DNA from: CAADGL01 sp964643885
GTDB taxonomy: Bacteria > Planctomycetota > Phycisphaerae > UBA1845 > Fen-1342
Reading direction: 5' to 3'
DNA length: 13,175 nt
Assembly: GCA_964643885.1 (NCBI GenBank)
Contig: CAZXUI010000102.1
Coordinates: forward strand, 1 to 13,175
In this document: positions 1 to 7,190 of the stretch, piece by piece
How positions within the stretch are numbered: the first letter of the stretch is position 1
How the letters are laid out: each line of letters begins with the position of its first letter
Made by a program: the position numbers and the translations under genes
The notes under the pieces: generated by a model
Told to the model about the DNA's origin: nothing
Databases searched by the model: none
The model's input: the letters and a program-made list of their open reading frames with translations, nothing else

Positions 1-78
1 CTCGCCCGTACATGCCTCTCAGTGGGCCGGGCCTCCGTGCCCGCCTTCAGCGCCAAGCTGGCACGCGGCACAATCAGC

Positions 79-101
79 ACCCCGTGCGTCAAGCACGGGG
101 T
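79..101. repeat. Perfect hairpin, 9-bp arms, 5-base loop
   Basis: ACCCCGTGC (79-87) and GCACGGGGT (93-101) are exact reverse complements around the loop GTCAA. There is no T-run on either side, so it is not a classical intrinsic terminator. From memory, similar 'word hairpins' recur between genes in planctomycete genomes; that link is recollection, not something shown by this sequence. Confidence 0.55.
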
Positions 102-121
102 CGGTTGCTCGCCAGGGGGGC

Positions 122-140
122 CCGCCGCTTGGCGCGGCGG
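122..140. repeat. Perfect hairpin, 7-bp arms, 5-base loop
   Basis: CCGCCGC (122-128) and GCGGCGG (134-140) are exact reverse complements around TTGGC. It lies 20 bases after the hairpin at 79-101 and before a 6-bp stem at 160-165/192-197, giving a closely packed series of inverted repeats in non-coding DNA. Function unknown. Confidence 0.45.
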
Positions 141-159
141 TTTCCGATTGCGTCCTCCC

Positions 160-197
160 GCCCGCATGATCCGAGCCGCGACTGTCAGGGAGCGGGC
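160..197. repeat. Possible dispersed repeat element with GCCCGC/GCGGGC ends
   Basis: The segment is bounded by GCCCGC (160-165) and GCGGGC (192-197). Its core, CCGAGCCGCGACTGTCAGGG (171-190), resembles a short word I remember as frequent between planctomycete genes. Only one copy is present in this window, so its repetitive nature cannot be shown here. Only the inverted ends are directly visible. Confidence 0.35.
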
Positions 198-355
198 TGG
201 GGGCGGCGCGCTGCCCGCGCAAGCGCCGCATGACATCCACCTACTTCTGCCGCCGACACGCACAGCGTGCCACTGCCCTTGCAGCCCCGGGCACGCGCAC
301 GCCTTCCGGCCGGGCGTCTGATATTGCTGGAAGGCATCGGAGGCAGGCAGCATCG

Positions 356-1555
356 ATGTGGAAGCTCGGAGTCTCGCAATCCCGGAGTGCGGCCGTGCTT
401 TCCAGAGGCTATCTACTCCTCGTTCTGCTTTTCACCGGTCATCCCCTTCACGCCCAGTGGCAGGTCTTGTCGCTTCACCCGGCGGACGCGACTTCCTCCC
501 GCGCGTCCGACGTGGCGGAGGGCGTCGCTGTGGGACACTATCGGCCGTCTGGCGCGTACAATGACCATCCCATCCTCTGGAACCTCGAAACGGGCGAGTC
601 GATCGATCTGCTGCCGGACGGCCTGAGCTTCGGTGAAGCCTACGCGACCGATTGAGTTCAGCAGGTGGGCTTCTGTTCTGGAGGAACGCCCTTCGGCTTC
701 TATGCCCCGCTCTGGAGTGGCAGCGTCGACAGTTACATCGATCTCCAGCCGGAAGGTGCGTATACATCAGCGCGTGCATACGGCGTTTCAAATGGGCAGC
801 AGGTCGGGTACGCACGGTATGGCGGATACACACACGCCACCATCCGGTACGGCACGCCCGACTCGTTCGTCGATCTCCATCCGCCCGGAGCCATCTGGTC
901 GGAAGCCTTCGCGACGGATGGAGTGCGCCAAGGCGGCCGGGCGTCCTTCCCGGGGCTCGGCAATCACCGGGCTGTCCTGTGGCATGGGACGCCGGAGAGC
1001 TGTGTGCACATGAATCCGCCCGGCTCCACGTACTCGCGCATCCAGAGCATGGCCGCCGGCGTCCAAGTCGGTTGGGGCCGTTTCGGCGTGAACCACCACG
1101 CCTGTCTCTGGCGCGGCACGCCTGAGAGCTTCGTCGACATGCACCCCTCGGTGGCCCACGACTCGGGCCTCAACGACACCACCGGCCGGTATCACGCCGG
1201 CTACATCACGCACGGCGGCCTGGCCGAAGCGGGACTGTGGATCGGTGACGATCCGGAGAGCTTAATCGATCTGCACGCCATACTCGGGCCTGACTGGTAA
1301 TTCTCCGTCGCCTACGGCATCGCCGAGCACAACGGCAAGCTGCACGTCGTCGGCCAGGCCGGCCACGTCGACAGCATCAGCCGCGCCGTCGCCTGGATCG
1401 CCCGCATCCCCGACACCGACCGCCCCCCGCGCCGCCCGCCGACGACCACCCCCGGCCAGCAGACCAAACCCACCCCGCCGGCCCGGTGTTCCCCTGATCC
1501 CCCGTTCCTGCCCGCCGGCGCCCGTTCAAACCTCACCGCCCATCCGCTACGATAA
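356..1555 (+). pseudogene. Exported repeat protein (HAF-like ~44-residue repeats) broken by two in-frame stops
   Basis: The ATG at 356 opens a frame with an N-terminal signal sequence (hydrophobic LLLVLLFTG near residues 22-30, then LHAQ). GGAGG lies 12 bases upstream. The frame then runs through six to seven repeats of about 44 residues, each with a V-G turn, a W or equivalent followed by a G-T-P-[DE]-S segment, and [VI]-DLHPxG. It is stopped by TGA at 653-655 and TAA at 1298-1300, yet coding continues in the same frame on both sides with no indel. At the first stop the motif reads ATD-stop-VQQVG, while a later repeat reads ATDGVRQGG, so TGA (GGA to TGA) replaces a glycine. After the TAA the frame resumes FSVAYGIAEHNGKLHVVGQAG and AVAWIARIP. 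The next in-frame stop is TAA 1553-1555, after a proline-rich tail that may be read past the original end. The repeats resemble HAF-type surface repeats and could form a beta-propeller (inference). Readthrough is an alternative to decay. Substrate and role are unknown. Confidence 0.72.
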
Positions 1556-1560
1556 GCCCC

Positions 1561-2490
1561 ATGTCTGAGGATCAGACCACGCCGCAGGGACCATGGACGG
1601 TCGCGCGCCTGCTCGGCTGGACACGGGACCACTTCCAGCGCCGCGAGATCGAGTCGCCCCGGCTCTGCGCCGAGCTCCTGCTCGCACACGCCATGGGCTG
1701 CTCGCGGCTCCAGCTCTACACCCGGCACGAGGCCGTGCCCGAACGCCCCGTCCTCGACCGCTTCCGCGACGCCGTCCGCCAGGTCGCCGACGGCTGCCCC
1801 GTCGCCTACATCACCGGCACCAAGGAGTTCTTCTCGCTCACCTTCGAGGTCGACCGCAGCGTCCTCATCCCGCGCCCCGAAACGGAGGTCCTCGTCGAGC
1901 GGGCGATCTCATTCGTCCGCGCCGCCGCCAACCAGAACGAAGCCGCGGCCGCGCCGCTCCGCATCCTCGACCTGTGCACCGGCAGCGGCTGCATCGCGGT
2001 CAGCCTGGCGCGGCATCTGCCGCACGCCACCCTCTGCGCCAGCGACATCAGCCCCACCGCGCTCGAGATCGCCCGCCGCAACGCCGCCCGCCACGGCCTC
2101 AGCGAGCGGGTCGACCTGCGCCTGGGCGACCTGCTCGAACCCTGGCGCGGCGAGCCGCCCTTCGACCTGATCGTCTCGAATCCGCCTTACATCGGACGGG
2201 CCGAAGCCGCAGACCTGTCCCCGGCCGTCCGCGATCACGAGCCGCAGATCGCTCTCTTCGCCGGCGACGACGGCCTCGACATCCTCCGCCGCATCGTCGC
2301 GCAGGCGCCGGCCCATCTCGCCCCCGGCGGTCGGCTGATGAGCGAGATCGGCTATCGGCAGGCCGCCGCCGTGCGGCGGTTGCTGGACGACGCCGGCTGG
2401 CGCGATATTGTGAGTTTCCGAGACGATCTTCAGCACGAACGCGTCATCCAGGCCCGCCGGCCAGCCGGCCAGCAGACGCAGGTCGCCTGA
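1561..2490 (+). CDS. prmC: Peptide chain release factor N5-glutamine methyltransferase PrmC
   Basis: This enzyme uses S-adenosylmethionine to methylate the glutamine of the GGQ motif of release factors RF1 and RF2, raising termination efficiency in the cytoplasm. The 309-residue length fits the family (about 280-300). Residues 1-75 form the helical N-terminal factor-binding domain. RPETE at 105-109 is the conserved family segment. The SAM-binding motif I, LDLCTGSGCIA, spans about 136-146. The catalytic NPPY is at 207-210, in IVSNPPYIG, and HEPQIALFAGDDGL (226-239) is the usual late motif. ATG 1561 is chosen because the N-terminus aligns with the family; no strong Shine-Dalgarno is visible before it, and it starts 5 bases after the last stop of the broken repeat gene. 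Often prmC sits beside prfA, which is not present here. murA follows after 42 bases, so the two are probably co-transcribed. The C-terminal residues after about 300 look dispensable. Confidence 0.95.
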   Translation: MSEDQTTPQGPWTVARLLGWTRDHFQRREIESPRLCAELLLAHAMGCSRLQLYTRHEAVPERPVLDRFRDAVRQVADGCPVAYITGTKEFFSLTFEVDRSVLIPRPETEVLVERAISFVRAAANQNEAAAAPLRILDLCTGSGCIAVSLARHLPHATLCASDISPTALEIARRNAARHGLSERVDLRLGDLLEPWRGEPPFDLIVSNPPYIGRAEAADLSPAVRDHEPQIALFAGDDGLDILRRIVAQAPAHLAPGGRLMSEIGYRQAAAVRRLLDDAGWRDIVSFRDDLQHERVIQARRPAGQQTQVA

Positions 2491-2496
2491 GCCGGC

Positions 2497-2510
2497 CGGC
2501 CGCGGCCGGG
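2497..2510. repeat. GC palindrome between prmC and murA
   Basis: The 42-base gap contains CCGGCCGCGGCCGG, a perfect 14-base palindrome in a longer GGCC-rich run, just before the murA ribosome binding site. It could form a weak hairpin, but it has no T-run and its role is unknown. Confidence 0.35.
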
Positions 2511-2516
2511 CCCGCC

Positions 2517-2525
2517 AGGAGGAGA
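2517..2525 (+). promoter_or_regulatory. Ribosome binding site fixing the murA GTG start
   Basis: AGGAGGAGA at 2517-2525 is a strong Shine-Dalgarno sequence ending 7 bases before GTG 2533. The nearer ATG at 2526 is out of frame with MurA. The first residues after GTG (GLPYFQITGG) match the usual MurA N-terminus, so GTG is the start. Confidence 0.7.
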
Positions 2526-2532
2526 ATGAACC

Positions 2533-3819
2533 GTGGGTCTTCCGTATTTTCAGATCACCGGGGGCACGCGTCTGAAGGGCCGCATCCGCATCAGCGGGGC
2601 CAAAAACGCCGCACTTCCGATCATGGCCGCCTCGATCCTGTGCGACGGCGAAGTCACGCTCCGCGACGTGCCCAACAACGCCGACGTGCAGTCCCTGGCG
2701 GAGCTGCTCGGCAAGCTGGGCGTCGAAGTCACGCGCCGGGCGGAGGATCGCTCGCTGCGCCTGGTCGTCCGCGACGAGATGAGCTGCAAGGCCGAGTACG
2801 ACGTCGTCCGCAAGATGCGGGCGAGCATCTGCGTGCTCGGCCCGCTGATCGCCAAGCGCCGCCACGTGCAGATCGCCATGCCCGGCGGCTGCGCCATCGG
2901 CGACCGCCCGGTCGACATCCACGTCCGCGCCATGAAAAAGCTCGGCGCCGACGTCGACCTCGTCAGCGGCGACATCGTCGCCCGCGCCAAGCGCCTCCGC
3001 GGCGCCGAGATGTTCCTCGGCGGGCCCTTCGGCTCCACCGTCCTCGGCACCGCCAACGCCATGATGGCCGCCTGCCTGGCCGAGGGCGTCACCGTGCTCG
3101 AGATGGCCGCCTGCGAGCCCGAGGTCGTCGATCTGGCCAACTTCCTCAACGCCTGCGGCGCATCCATCAGCGGACACGGCACGCCGCGGATCATCATCGA
3201 AGGCGTCGCGCGGCTCAGCGGCTGCGACTACACCGTCATCCCCGACCGCATCGAATCCGGCACCTTCATGGTCGCGGCCGCCATCACCAACGGCGAGCTG
3301 ACGCTCGAGAATTGCCGCCTCGACCACCTGATGGCCTTCGTCGACCGCCTCAACGCCGTCGGCGTGAACGTCGAGCGCAACGCCGACAACACCGTCACCG
3401 TCACTTCCTCGCGCCGGCTCGAGCCCATCGACGTGACCACGCAGCCTTTCCCCGGCTTCCCGACCGACCTCCAGGCCCAGCTCATGTCGCTGCTCTGCCT
3501 GGCCGAGGGAAACAGCATCATCACCGAGAAGATCTTCCCCGACCGCTTCCTGCACGTGGCCGAGCTGAACCGCATGGGGGCGCATCTGCGCAAGGAAGGT
3601 CCCACCGTCATCGTCGAAGGCGTCAAGCGGCTCGTCGGCGCGCCCGTGATGGCCAGCGACCTGCGCGCCTCGGCCGCCCTGGTGCTCGCCGGGCTGGCGG
3701 CGCGCGGCGTCACCAAGATCAACCGCATCTACCATCTCGACCGCGGATACGAGAACTTCGACGAGAAGCTCCGCGCCGTCGGGGCCGAGATTCAGCGCCG
3801 CGACGGCGGCGACGAATGA
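2533..3819 (+). CDS. murA: UDP-N-acetylglucosamine 1-carboxyvinyltransferase MurA
   Basis: MurA transfers enolpyruvate from phosphoenolpyruvate to UDP-GlcNAc, the first committed cytoplasmic step of peptidoglycan synthesis. The 428-residue length is typical. KNAALP at 24-29 holds the conserved Lys and Asn that bind phosphoenolpyruvate. MPGGCAIG at 116-123 carries the catalytic cysteine (Cys120, equivalent to Cys115 of E. coli); this form is the normal fosfomycin target, as opposed to the Cys-to-Asp resistant form. PGFPTD (307-312) supplies the catalytic aspartate (Asp305 in E. coli), and LDRGYENF (402-409) the conserved arginine (Arg397 in E. coli). The GTG start is supported by the AGGAGGAGA upstream. 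It lies 42 bases after prmC. It ends 3 bases before the end of the convergent minus-strand gene, so no room is left for a dedicated terminator. Its presence indicates a peptidoglycan-making planctomycete, consistent with current knowledge of the phylum. Confidence 0.97.
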   Translation: MGLPYFQITGGTRLKGRIRISGAKNAALPIMAASILCDGEVTLRDVPNNADVQSLAELLGKLGVEVTRRAEDRSLRLVVRDEMSCKAEYDVVRKMRASICVLGPLIAKRRHVQIAMPGGCAIGDRPVDIHVRAMKKLGADVDLVSGDIVARAKRLRGAEMFLGGPFGSTVLGTANAMMAACLAEGVTVLEMAACEPEVVDLANFLNACGASISGHGTPRIIIEGVARLSGCDYTVIPDRIESGTFMVAAAITNGELTLENCRLDHLMAFVDRLNAVGVNVERNADNTVTVTSSRRLEPIDVTTQPFPGFPTDLQAQLMSLLCLAEGNSIITEKIFPDRFLHVAELNRMGAHLRKEGPTVIVEGVKRLVGAPVMASDLRASAALVLAGLAARGVTKINRIYHLDRGYENFDEKLRAVGAEIQRRDGGDE

Positions 3820-3822
3820 CGC

Positions 3823-5259
3823 TCAGCGCCGCCCGACCTTGTCACCGGCGATCGAAAGATACTCGCGCAGCGCCAGCGGCGACCAGCTCGAGACGATGAA
3901 GCGGTCCGTCACCACCCACGCCGGGCCCCCGATCATCCCGAATTGCAGCGACCAGACCCCCTCCGGGTCCCGCTCCAGACGCACCGCCGACGGTTTCCCG
4001 CTCCGCTCGGCCGCCTCCGTCAGCACCTGCTGCCAGATTTCGAACACCTTCTCGAGCCCCGCCCGCGTCCGGGCCGGTTCGTCGCGAATCTCCACCAGCA
4101 TCGTGAAGGCCAGCGGCAACCGCAGCGGATGCTGCGGCACGTTGTGCATCACCACGTGCGGCCCCAGGTGCGCCAGCACGTCCTCGTCGGCGTTCAGTCC
4201 CCGCTCGGCCTGCAATCGCTCCCACTGACGGATCGCCAGCCGCATGTCCTCCTGTCCGCGCGTGGCGAAGAACCCCTTCAGCAGACGTGGAATCCACTGC
4301 CGCAGATCCAGCTTGTGGATCGCATAACGGGCATCCGGCGGCACCGTCGCCAGCAGGTCCGGCCGGCGGATGCCCGGGTCGGCATAGACCCGCTCCCGCA
4401 GCACTTCGCCGTCGCGAAAATGCGCCACGCAGTACAGCGCATTCTTCTCGAACCCCAGCGCCCAGTGCGCCTGCGTCAGCTCCATCGCGTCCCACGCCGC
4501 GAAGAAGTCCGACGCCCGGCCTTGAACGAACGGATCCAGCCGCTCACGCATCGACCGCGCCGCAAAGATGATCTCGATCAGCGCATCCCGGCGCCGCTCG
4601 CGGACCTGCCGGACCCAGTCCTGCTCGGCCAGGCTCGGCCGCCGGCCCGCGGCCGTCTCGGCCACCTCCGCCCAGGCGTTCTCGCCCAGCGTCAGCACGA
4701 ACAGATCGTCGATCTGCCCCCAACTGACGATGCACCAGTCCGGCAGCCGTTTGTCGCGCAGCCGCTGATAGCTCCACCGCTCCGCCTGCTGCTGCTCCAG
4801 CGTCGCCTCGGCACTGCTGGTCTGCTCGTTGACGACCTTCTGGATGATCCGCAGCAGCGGCTCCGACTTGCCGTCCGTCTTGACCGCCACCAGCATCTTC
4901 AGCTTGTCGAGCTTGCGGCTCTCCGGGTTGGTCTCCCCCGGCCGCGCCCGCGCGTCGATCACCGCCAGCGCGTAGGGGTAGTGCACCATCGCCCCCAACA
5001 TCTCCAGCAGCCGCACGGTGATCTGCCCGCGCGCGTCCAGCGGCTTGCCGGCGATCCGCGTGCCGATGTCCAGCAGCGTCGCCAGCGCGCTGGGCTCTTC
5101 GCTCAGCGGCTTCGTGTCGGGAAACGGCCGCCCGGACCAGCTCAGCATCGCCTCGGCCGGAACGAGCTCAAGCGGCTCGCGGGCCGCGGCCGGCCCGGCC
5201 AGCGGCGTGGCGAGCGGAAGGATCGCAACCAGGATCAACGGAAAGCCACTGCGCGGCAC
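3823..5259 (-). CDS. Secreted protein of unknown function, last gene of the pseudopilin operon
   Basis: I do not recognise the family firmly. The 478-residue protein begins with a signal peptide: a hydrophobic stretch at about residues 6-23 and an AAA-R cleavage-like site near 24-27. The rest has no transmembrane helix and is probably periplasmic or secreted. After the signal it reads LELVPAEAMLSW, and the C-terminus has GPAWVVTDRFIVSSWSPLAL. That layout (a Pro-Ala-Asp-like opening and repeated 'value of this object on the next iteration' segments) loosely recalls DUF3352-type proteins, but this is a guess. A Glu/Gln-rich segment at about 155-170 may be helical. The GTG start is supported by GGGAGG (5272-5267), 7 bases upstream. 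It lies 68 bases after the third pseudopilin on the same strand and is likely co-transcribed, so an accessory role with those exported pilin-like proteins is possible. It converges on murA with a 3-base gap. Confidence 0.75.
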   Translation of the reverse strand: MPRSGFPLILVAILPLATPLAGPAAAREPLELVPAEAMLSWSGRPFPDTKPLSEEPSALATLLDIGTRIAGKPLDARGQITVRLLEMLGAMVHYPYALAVIDARARPGETNPESRKLDKLKMLVAVKTDGKSEPLLRIIQKVVNEQTSSAEATLEQQQAERWSYQRLRDKRLPDWCIVSWGQIDDLFVLTLGENAWAEVAETAAGRRPSLAEQDWVRQVRERRRDALIEIIFAARSMRERLDPFVQGRASDFFAAWDAMELTQAHWALGFEKNALYCVAHFRDGEVLRERVYADPGIRRPDLLATVPPDARYAIHKLDLRQWIPRLLKGFFATRGQEDMRLAIRQWERLQAERGLNADEDVLAHLGPHVVMHNVPQHPLRLPLAFTMLVEIRDEPARTRAGLEKVFEIWQQVLTEAAERSGKPSAVRLERDPEGVWSLQFGMIGGPAWVVTDRFIVSSWSPLALREYLSIAGDKVGRR

Positions 5260-5266
5260 GCCCGAA

Positions 5267-5282
5267 CCTCCCTGAATCAGGG
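5267..5282 (-). promoter_or_regulatory. Ribosome binding site overlapped by a small dyad
   Basis: On the minus strand GGGAGG (5272-5267) sits 7 bases before the GTG start at 5259. It overlaps CCCTGA-A-TCAGGG (5270-5282), an inverted repeat that can fold as a CCCT/AGGG stem with a 5-base loop and would cover part of the Shine-Dalgarno. Whether it lowers translation is untested. Confidence 0.4.
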
Positions 5283-5304
5283 AATCGAGCGTACCGTCGC
5301 GGCG

Positions 5305-5322
5305 CGCGGCTTGCCAGCCGCG
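5305..5322 (-). terminator. Hairpin between third pseudopilin and secreted-protein gene
   Basis: CGCGGCT (5305-5311) and AGCCGCG (5316-5322) pair perfectly around a 4-base loop, starting 6 bases after the pseudopilin stop codon. No T-run follows, so it could partly terminate transcription or stabilise the upstream messenger 3' end; a classical terminator is unlikely. Confidence 0.3.
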
Positions 5323-5327
5323 GCCGG

Positions 5328-6200
5328 TCAGGGATTCATGCCCGGCACGTACCAGGTGAAGAAGCGCAGCCGGTCGGCCAGCTCCGCCCCGAAGCCGCTG
5401 TCGATCGTCTCGATCGGCATCGTCGCGACGTGCCCGTCGAAGAAGAGGCAGTTCAGCCCGCCGGGGTGCCGCTGGTCATTGGCCATCCGCGGATAGCGCC
5501 CGCGCGGAAGCTGCGAGGTGAAGAACGTATCGTGCAGCGCAAGGTCCTGCACGCTCATGAGCTGGTGCGTGCCGATCAGGAAGATCAGCCGGGCGGGGTT
5601 CGTGCGGCTGTCGAGCTTGCCGAGCCGGAAGAAGCTCTCCGAATCGGCGAAATTCTGGTTCTCGGCCCGGTAGCGCGGTCCCTGCGGCCCGCCGCCGGGA
5701 AAATCGCGATTCGCGTTGTTGTCCGTATAGGGGATCGCGAACGCGTTCGAGACGAAATCGAGTGCCTGCTGACGCCCCAGCGGATCCTCCGACGGCGGAA
5801 AGTCCGGACACTGGAACTGCGGCGTGATGCGCAGTTGATCGATCAGCCGCGCCTGCGCCGCCGCCCCGCCCGGACGCCAGATGCCCTCGAAACGGGTGTC
5901 GTTCGGCAGATACATCAGGATCGCCTGGGCGAAGTGCATCTGCGCGTTGGGGTCCTCGCCCGATTCCGTGCGAAACTCCGCCCGCACGATCGTGTCCTTG
6001 TTCGCCTGGGCGTAGAAGTTCGTCGCGTCGCCCAGCGTCCGCAGGTTCGCGGCGCAGACCACCTGCCGCGCCTGGGCCCGCGATCTGGCCAGCGCCGGCA
6101 GGAGAATGCTGATAAGCAGAGCGATGATCGCGACGACCACCAGCAGTTCGATCAAGGTAAAGCCGTTTCGAGGGCGCGCACAATCGCGGATCCGCTGCAC
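5328..6200 (-). CDS. Type II secretion-like pseudopilin, H-X9-DG family (paralogue 3 in operon order)
   Basis: It is an exported pilin-like protein of 290 residues, probably anchored by its N-terminal helix and processed by a prepilin peptidase. The cleavage and N-methylation site is NG|FTLIELL, with Gly13, Phe14 and Glu18 (+5), followed by a hydrophobic helix to about residue 36. The C-terminal H-X9-DG motif is RHPGGLNCLFFDGHV, with His245 and Asp255-Gly256. Cysteines at 49 and 131 (FQCPDFPPSE) match those in both neighbouring paralogues. The GTG start at 6200 is preferred over the ATG at 6215. AGGAGA (6212-6207) lies 6 bases before it, the ATG has no Shine-Dalgarno, and the resulting 13-residue leader equals that of paralogue 1. 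It sits between paralogue 2 and the secreted-protein gene on the same strand. The family is common and amplified in Planctomycetes; the specific role is unknown. Confidence 0.88.
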   Translation of the reverse strand: MQRIRDCARPRNGFTLIELLVVVAIIALLISILLPALARSRAQARQVVCAANLRTLGDATNFYAQANKDTIVRAEFRTESGEDPNAQMHFAQAILMYLPNDTRFEGIWRPGGAAAQARLIDQLRITPQFQCPDFPPSEDPLGRQQALDFVSNAFAIPYTDNNANRDFPGGGPQGPRYRAENQNFADSESFFRLGKLDSRTNPARLIFLIGTHQLMSVQDLALHDTFFTSQLPRGRYPRMANDQRHPGGLNCLFFDGHVATMPIETIDSGFGAELADRLRFFTWYVPGMNP

Positions 6201-6206
6201 AACTGG

Positions 6207-6212
6207 TCTCCT
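6207..6212 (-). promoter_or_regulatory. Ribosome binding site deciding the GTG start at 6200
   Basis: AGGAGA reads from 6212 to 6207 on the minus strand, 6 bases before GTG 6200-6198. The alternative ATG (6215-6213) immediately precedes this site and has no Shine-Dalgarno of its own. Confidence 0.6.
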
Positions 6213-6266
6213 CATGCGGCAGGCCGGACTCGGAATCCGCCGGATATGCTGCCTGCCTGTCTCGGG

Positions 6267-7127
6267 CTACGGCCCGCCGGGCGGGATGTACGTGGCAAAG
6301 TACTTCAGCCGCTCGGCCAGAGTTGTCGGCCAGCCACTATCGAGCTTCTCGACGCGCATGTTCGAGACGTGCCCGTCGAAGAACAGCGCATTCACGCCGC
6401 CGGGATGACGGCCGTCGTTGGCCATCCGCGGAAACGCCCCCAGCGGCAACTGCGACCCGAAGAACGTGTCGTGAAAGGTCAGATCATCCGGCGGCAGTGA
6501 ACCGTGCGCCTCGATCAGATAGACCATGTCCGCCGGGCCCTTGTACGTGTCGAACTTGTCCAGGTTGAACCACGTCGTCCGCTCGCCGTCCGTGCTCTGA
6601 TAGCCGTCGCCCGGCGACCCGCCCCCCGGGGAGTCCGCCGCCACGTTCTCCTCCGGGTAGGGCGACACGAACGCGTTCACCACGTAGTCCAGCACCACCT
6701 CGAGCTGGCTGTCGTCCTCGCTCGGCGGAAAGTCCGGACACTGGAACAGCCGGAACTGCGCCAGAATGTCCAGCAGCGGCCGCGACTGGACATACCCGCC
6801 CGGCCGCCAGCGCGTGTCGATGTCGCCGTCATAGCCCACGCCCGGCAGCAGCGTCTCGGCGAAGTGCATGTCAGAGTACGGAGGCTCGCCGCCCTGCCGC
6901 CGATACTCGCCCCGCAGAATCGTGTTGCGGTTGTCAGCCGCGTAGATGCGCGAGGCATCCCCCAGCGAGCGCAGGTTCGTGCCGCACAGCACCTGCCGCG
7001 CCTGCTGGCGCGCCCGCGCCAGCGACGGCAGCAGAATGCTGATCAGCAGCGCGATGATCGCCACAACCACCAGCAACTCGATCAACGTAAACCCCGTGTG
7101 CAGACGACTTCGTCGCTCCCCGATCAT
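6267..7127 (-). CDS. Type II secretion-like pseudopilin, H-X9-DG family (paralogue 2)
   Basis: This exported pilin-like protein of 286 residues shares its whole layout with its two neighbours. The prepilin site is TG|FTLIELL (Gly12, Phe13, Glu17), followed by a nearly identical hydrophobic helix and LARARQQARQVLCGTNLRSLG. Then come FQCPDFPPSE, a TFHDTFFGSQLP segment, and RHPGGVNALFFDGHV with the H-X9-DG spacing (His241, Asp251). Cysteines at 48 and 130 are shared by all three. Two ATG codons are possible. GGGAG (7141-7137) is 9 bases from the second (7127) and only 3 from the first (7133); the shorter form also gives a leader of 12 residues, close to the 13 of the paralogues. It lies about 66 bases after paralogue 3's start and 63 bases before paralogue 1's stop. 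A pilin-like surface or secretion role is expected from the family; no ligand is known. Confidence 0.88.
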   Translation of the reverse strand: MIGERRSRLHTGFTLIELLVVVAIIALLISILLPSLARARQQARQVLCGTNLRSLGDASRIYAADNRNTILRGEYRRQGGEPPYSDMHFAETLLPGVGYDGDIDTRWRPGGYVQSRPLLDILAQFRLFQCPDFPPSEDDSQLEVVLDYVVNAFVSPYPEENVAADSPGGGSPGDGYQSTDGERTTWFNLDKFDTYKGPADMVYLIEAHGSLPPDDLTFHDTFFGSQLPLGAFPRMANDGRHPGGVNALFFDGHVSNMRVEKLDSGWPTTLAERLKYFATYIPPGGP

Positions 7128-7190
7128 GTCCATCGTCTCCCGTTCCCGACGCGCGCCGGCCCACCAGCCGGCAACCGCCTCGCGCCAATA

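Larger units (their letters stand above)
1..355. other. Non-coding leader region with a mosaic of short hairpins
   Basis: I see no credible gene here; the open frames have arginine- and proline-rich, low-information translations typical of GC-rich non-coding DNA. The first 200 bases hold four inverted repeats in close succession: arms 28-32/39-43 (CGGGC/GCCCG), 79-87/93-101 (9-bp perfect stem), 122-128/134-140 (7-bp perfect stem) and 160-165/192-197 (GCCCGC/GCGGGC with a 26-base loop). The rest, 200-355, is the probable 5' region of the repeat-protein gene, with GGAGG at 339-343. Confidence 0.6.

Noticed and set aside
653..1300. Programmed TGA (selenocysteine-like) recoding
   Set aside because: The replaced residue is glycine by comparison with a sister repeat, a second stop of a different type (TAA) occurs, and no SECIS-like hairpin was apparent after the TGA.
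1909..3735. Long antisense open frame of 608 codons opposite prmC and murA
   Set aside because: Antisense to conserved genes, low-complexity translation rich in D, G, V, A; typical GC-rich shadow.
1593..3899. Long + strand open frame of 768 codons across prmC and murA
   Set aside because: Arg/Pro/His-rich translation in the frame shadowing two clear enzymes; open only because of high GC at third codon positions.
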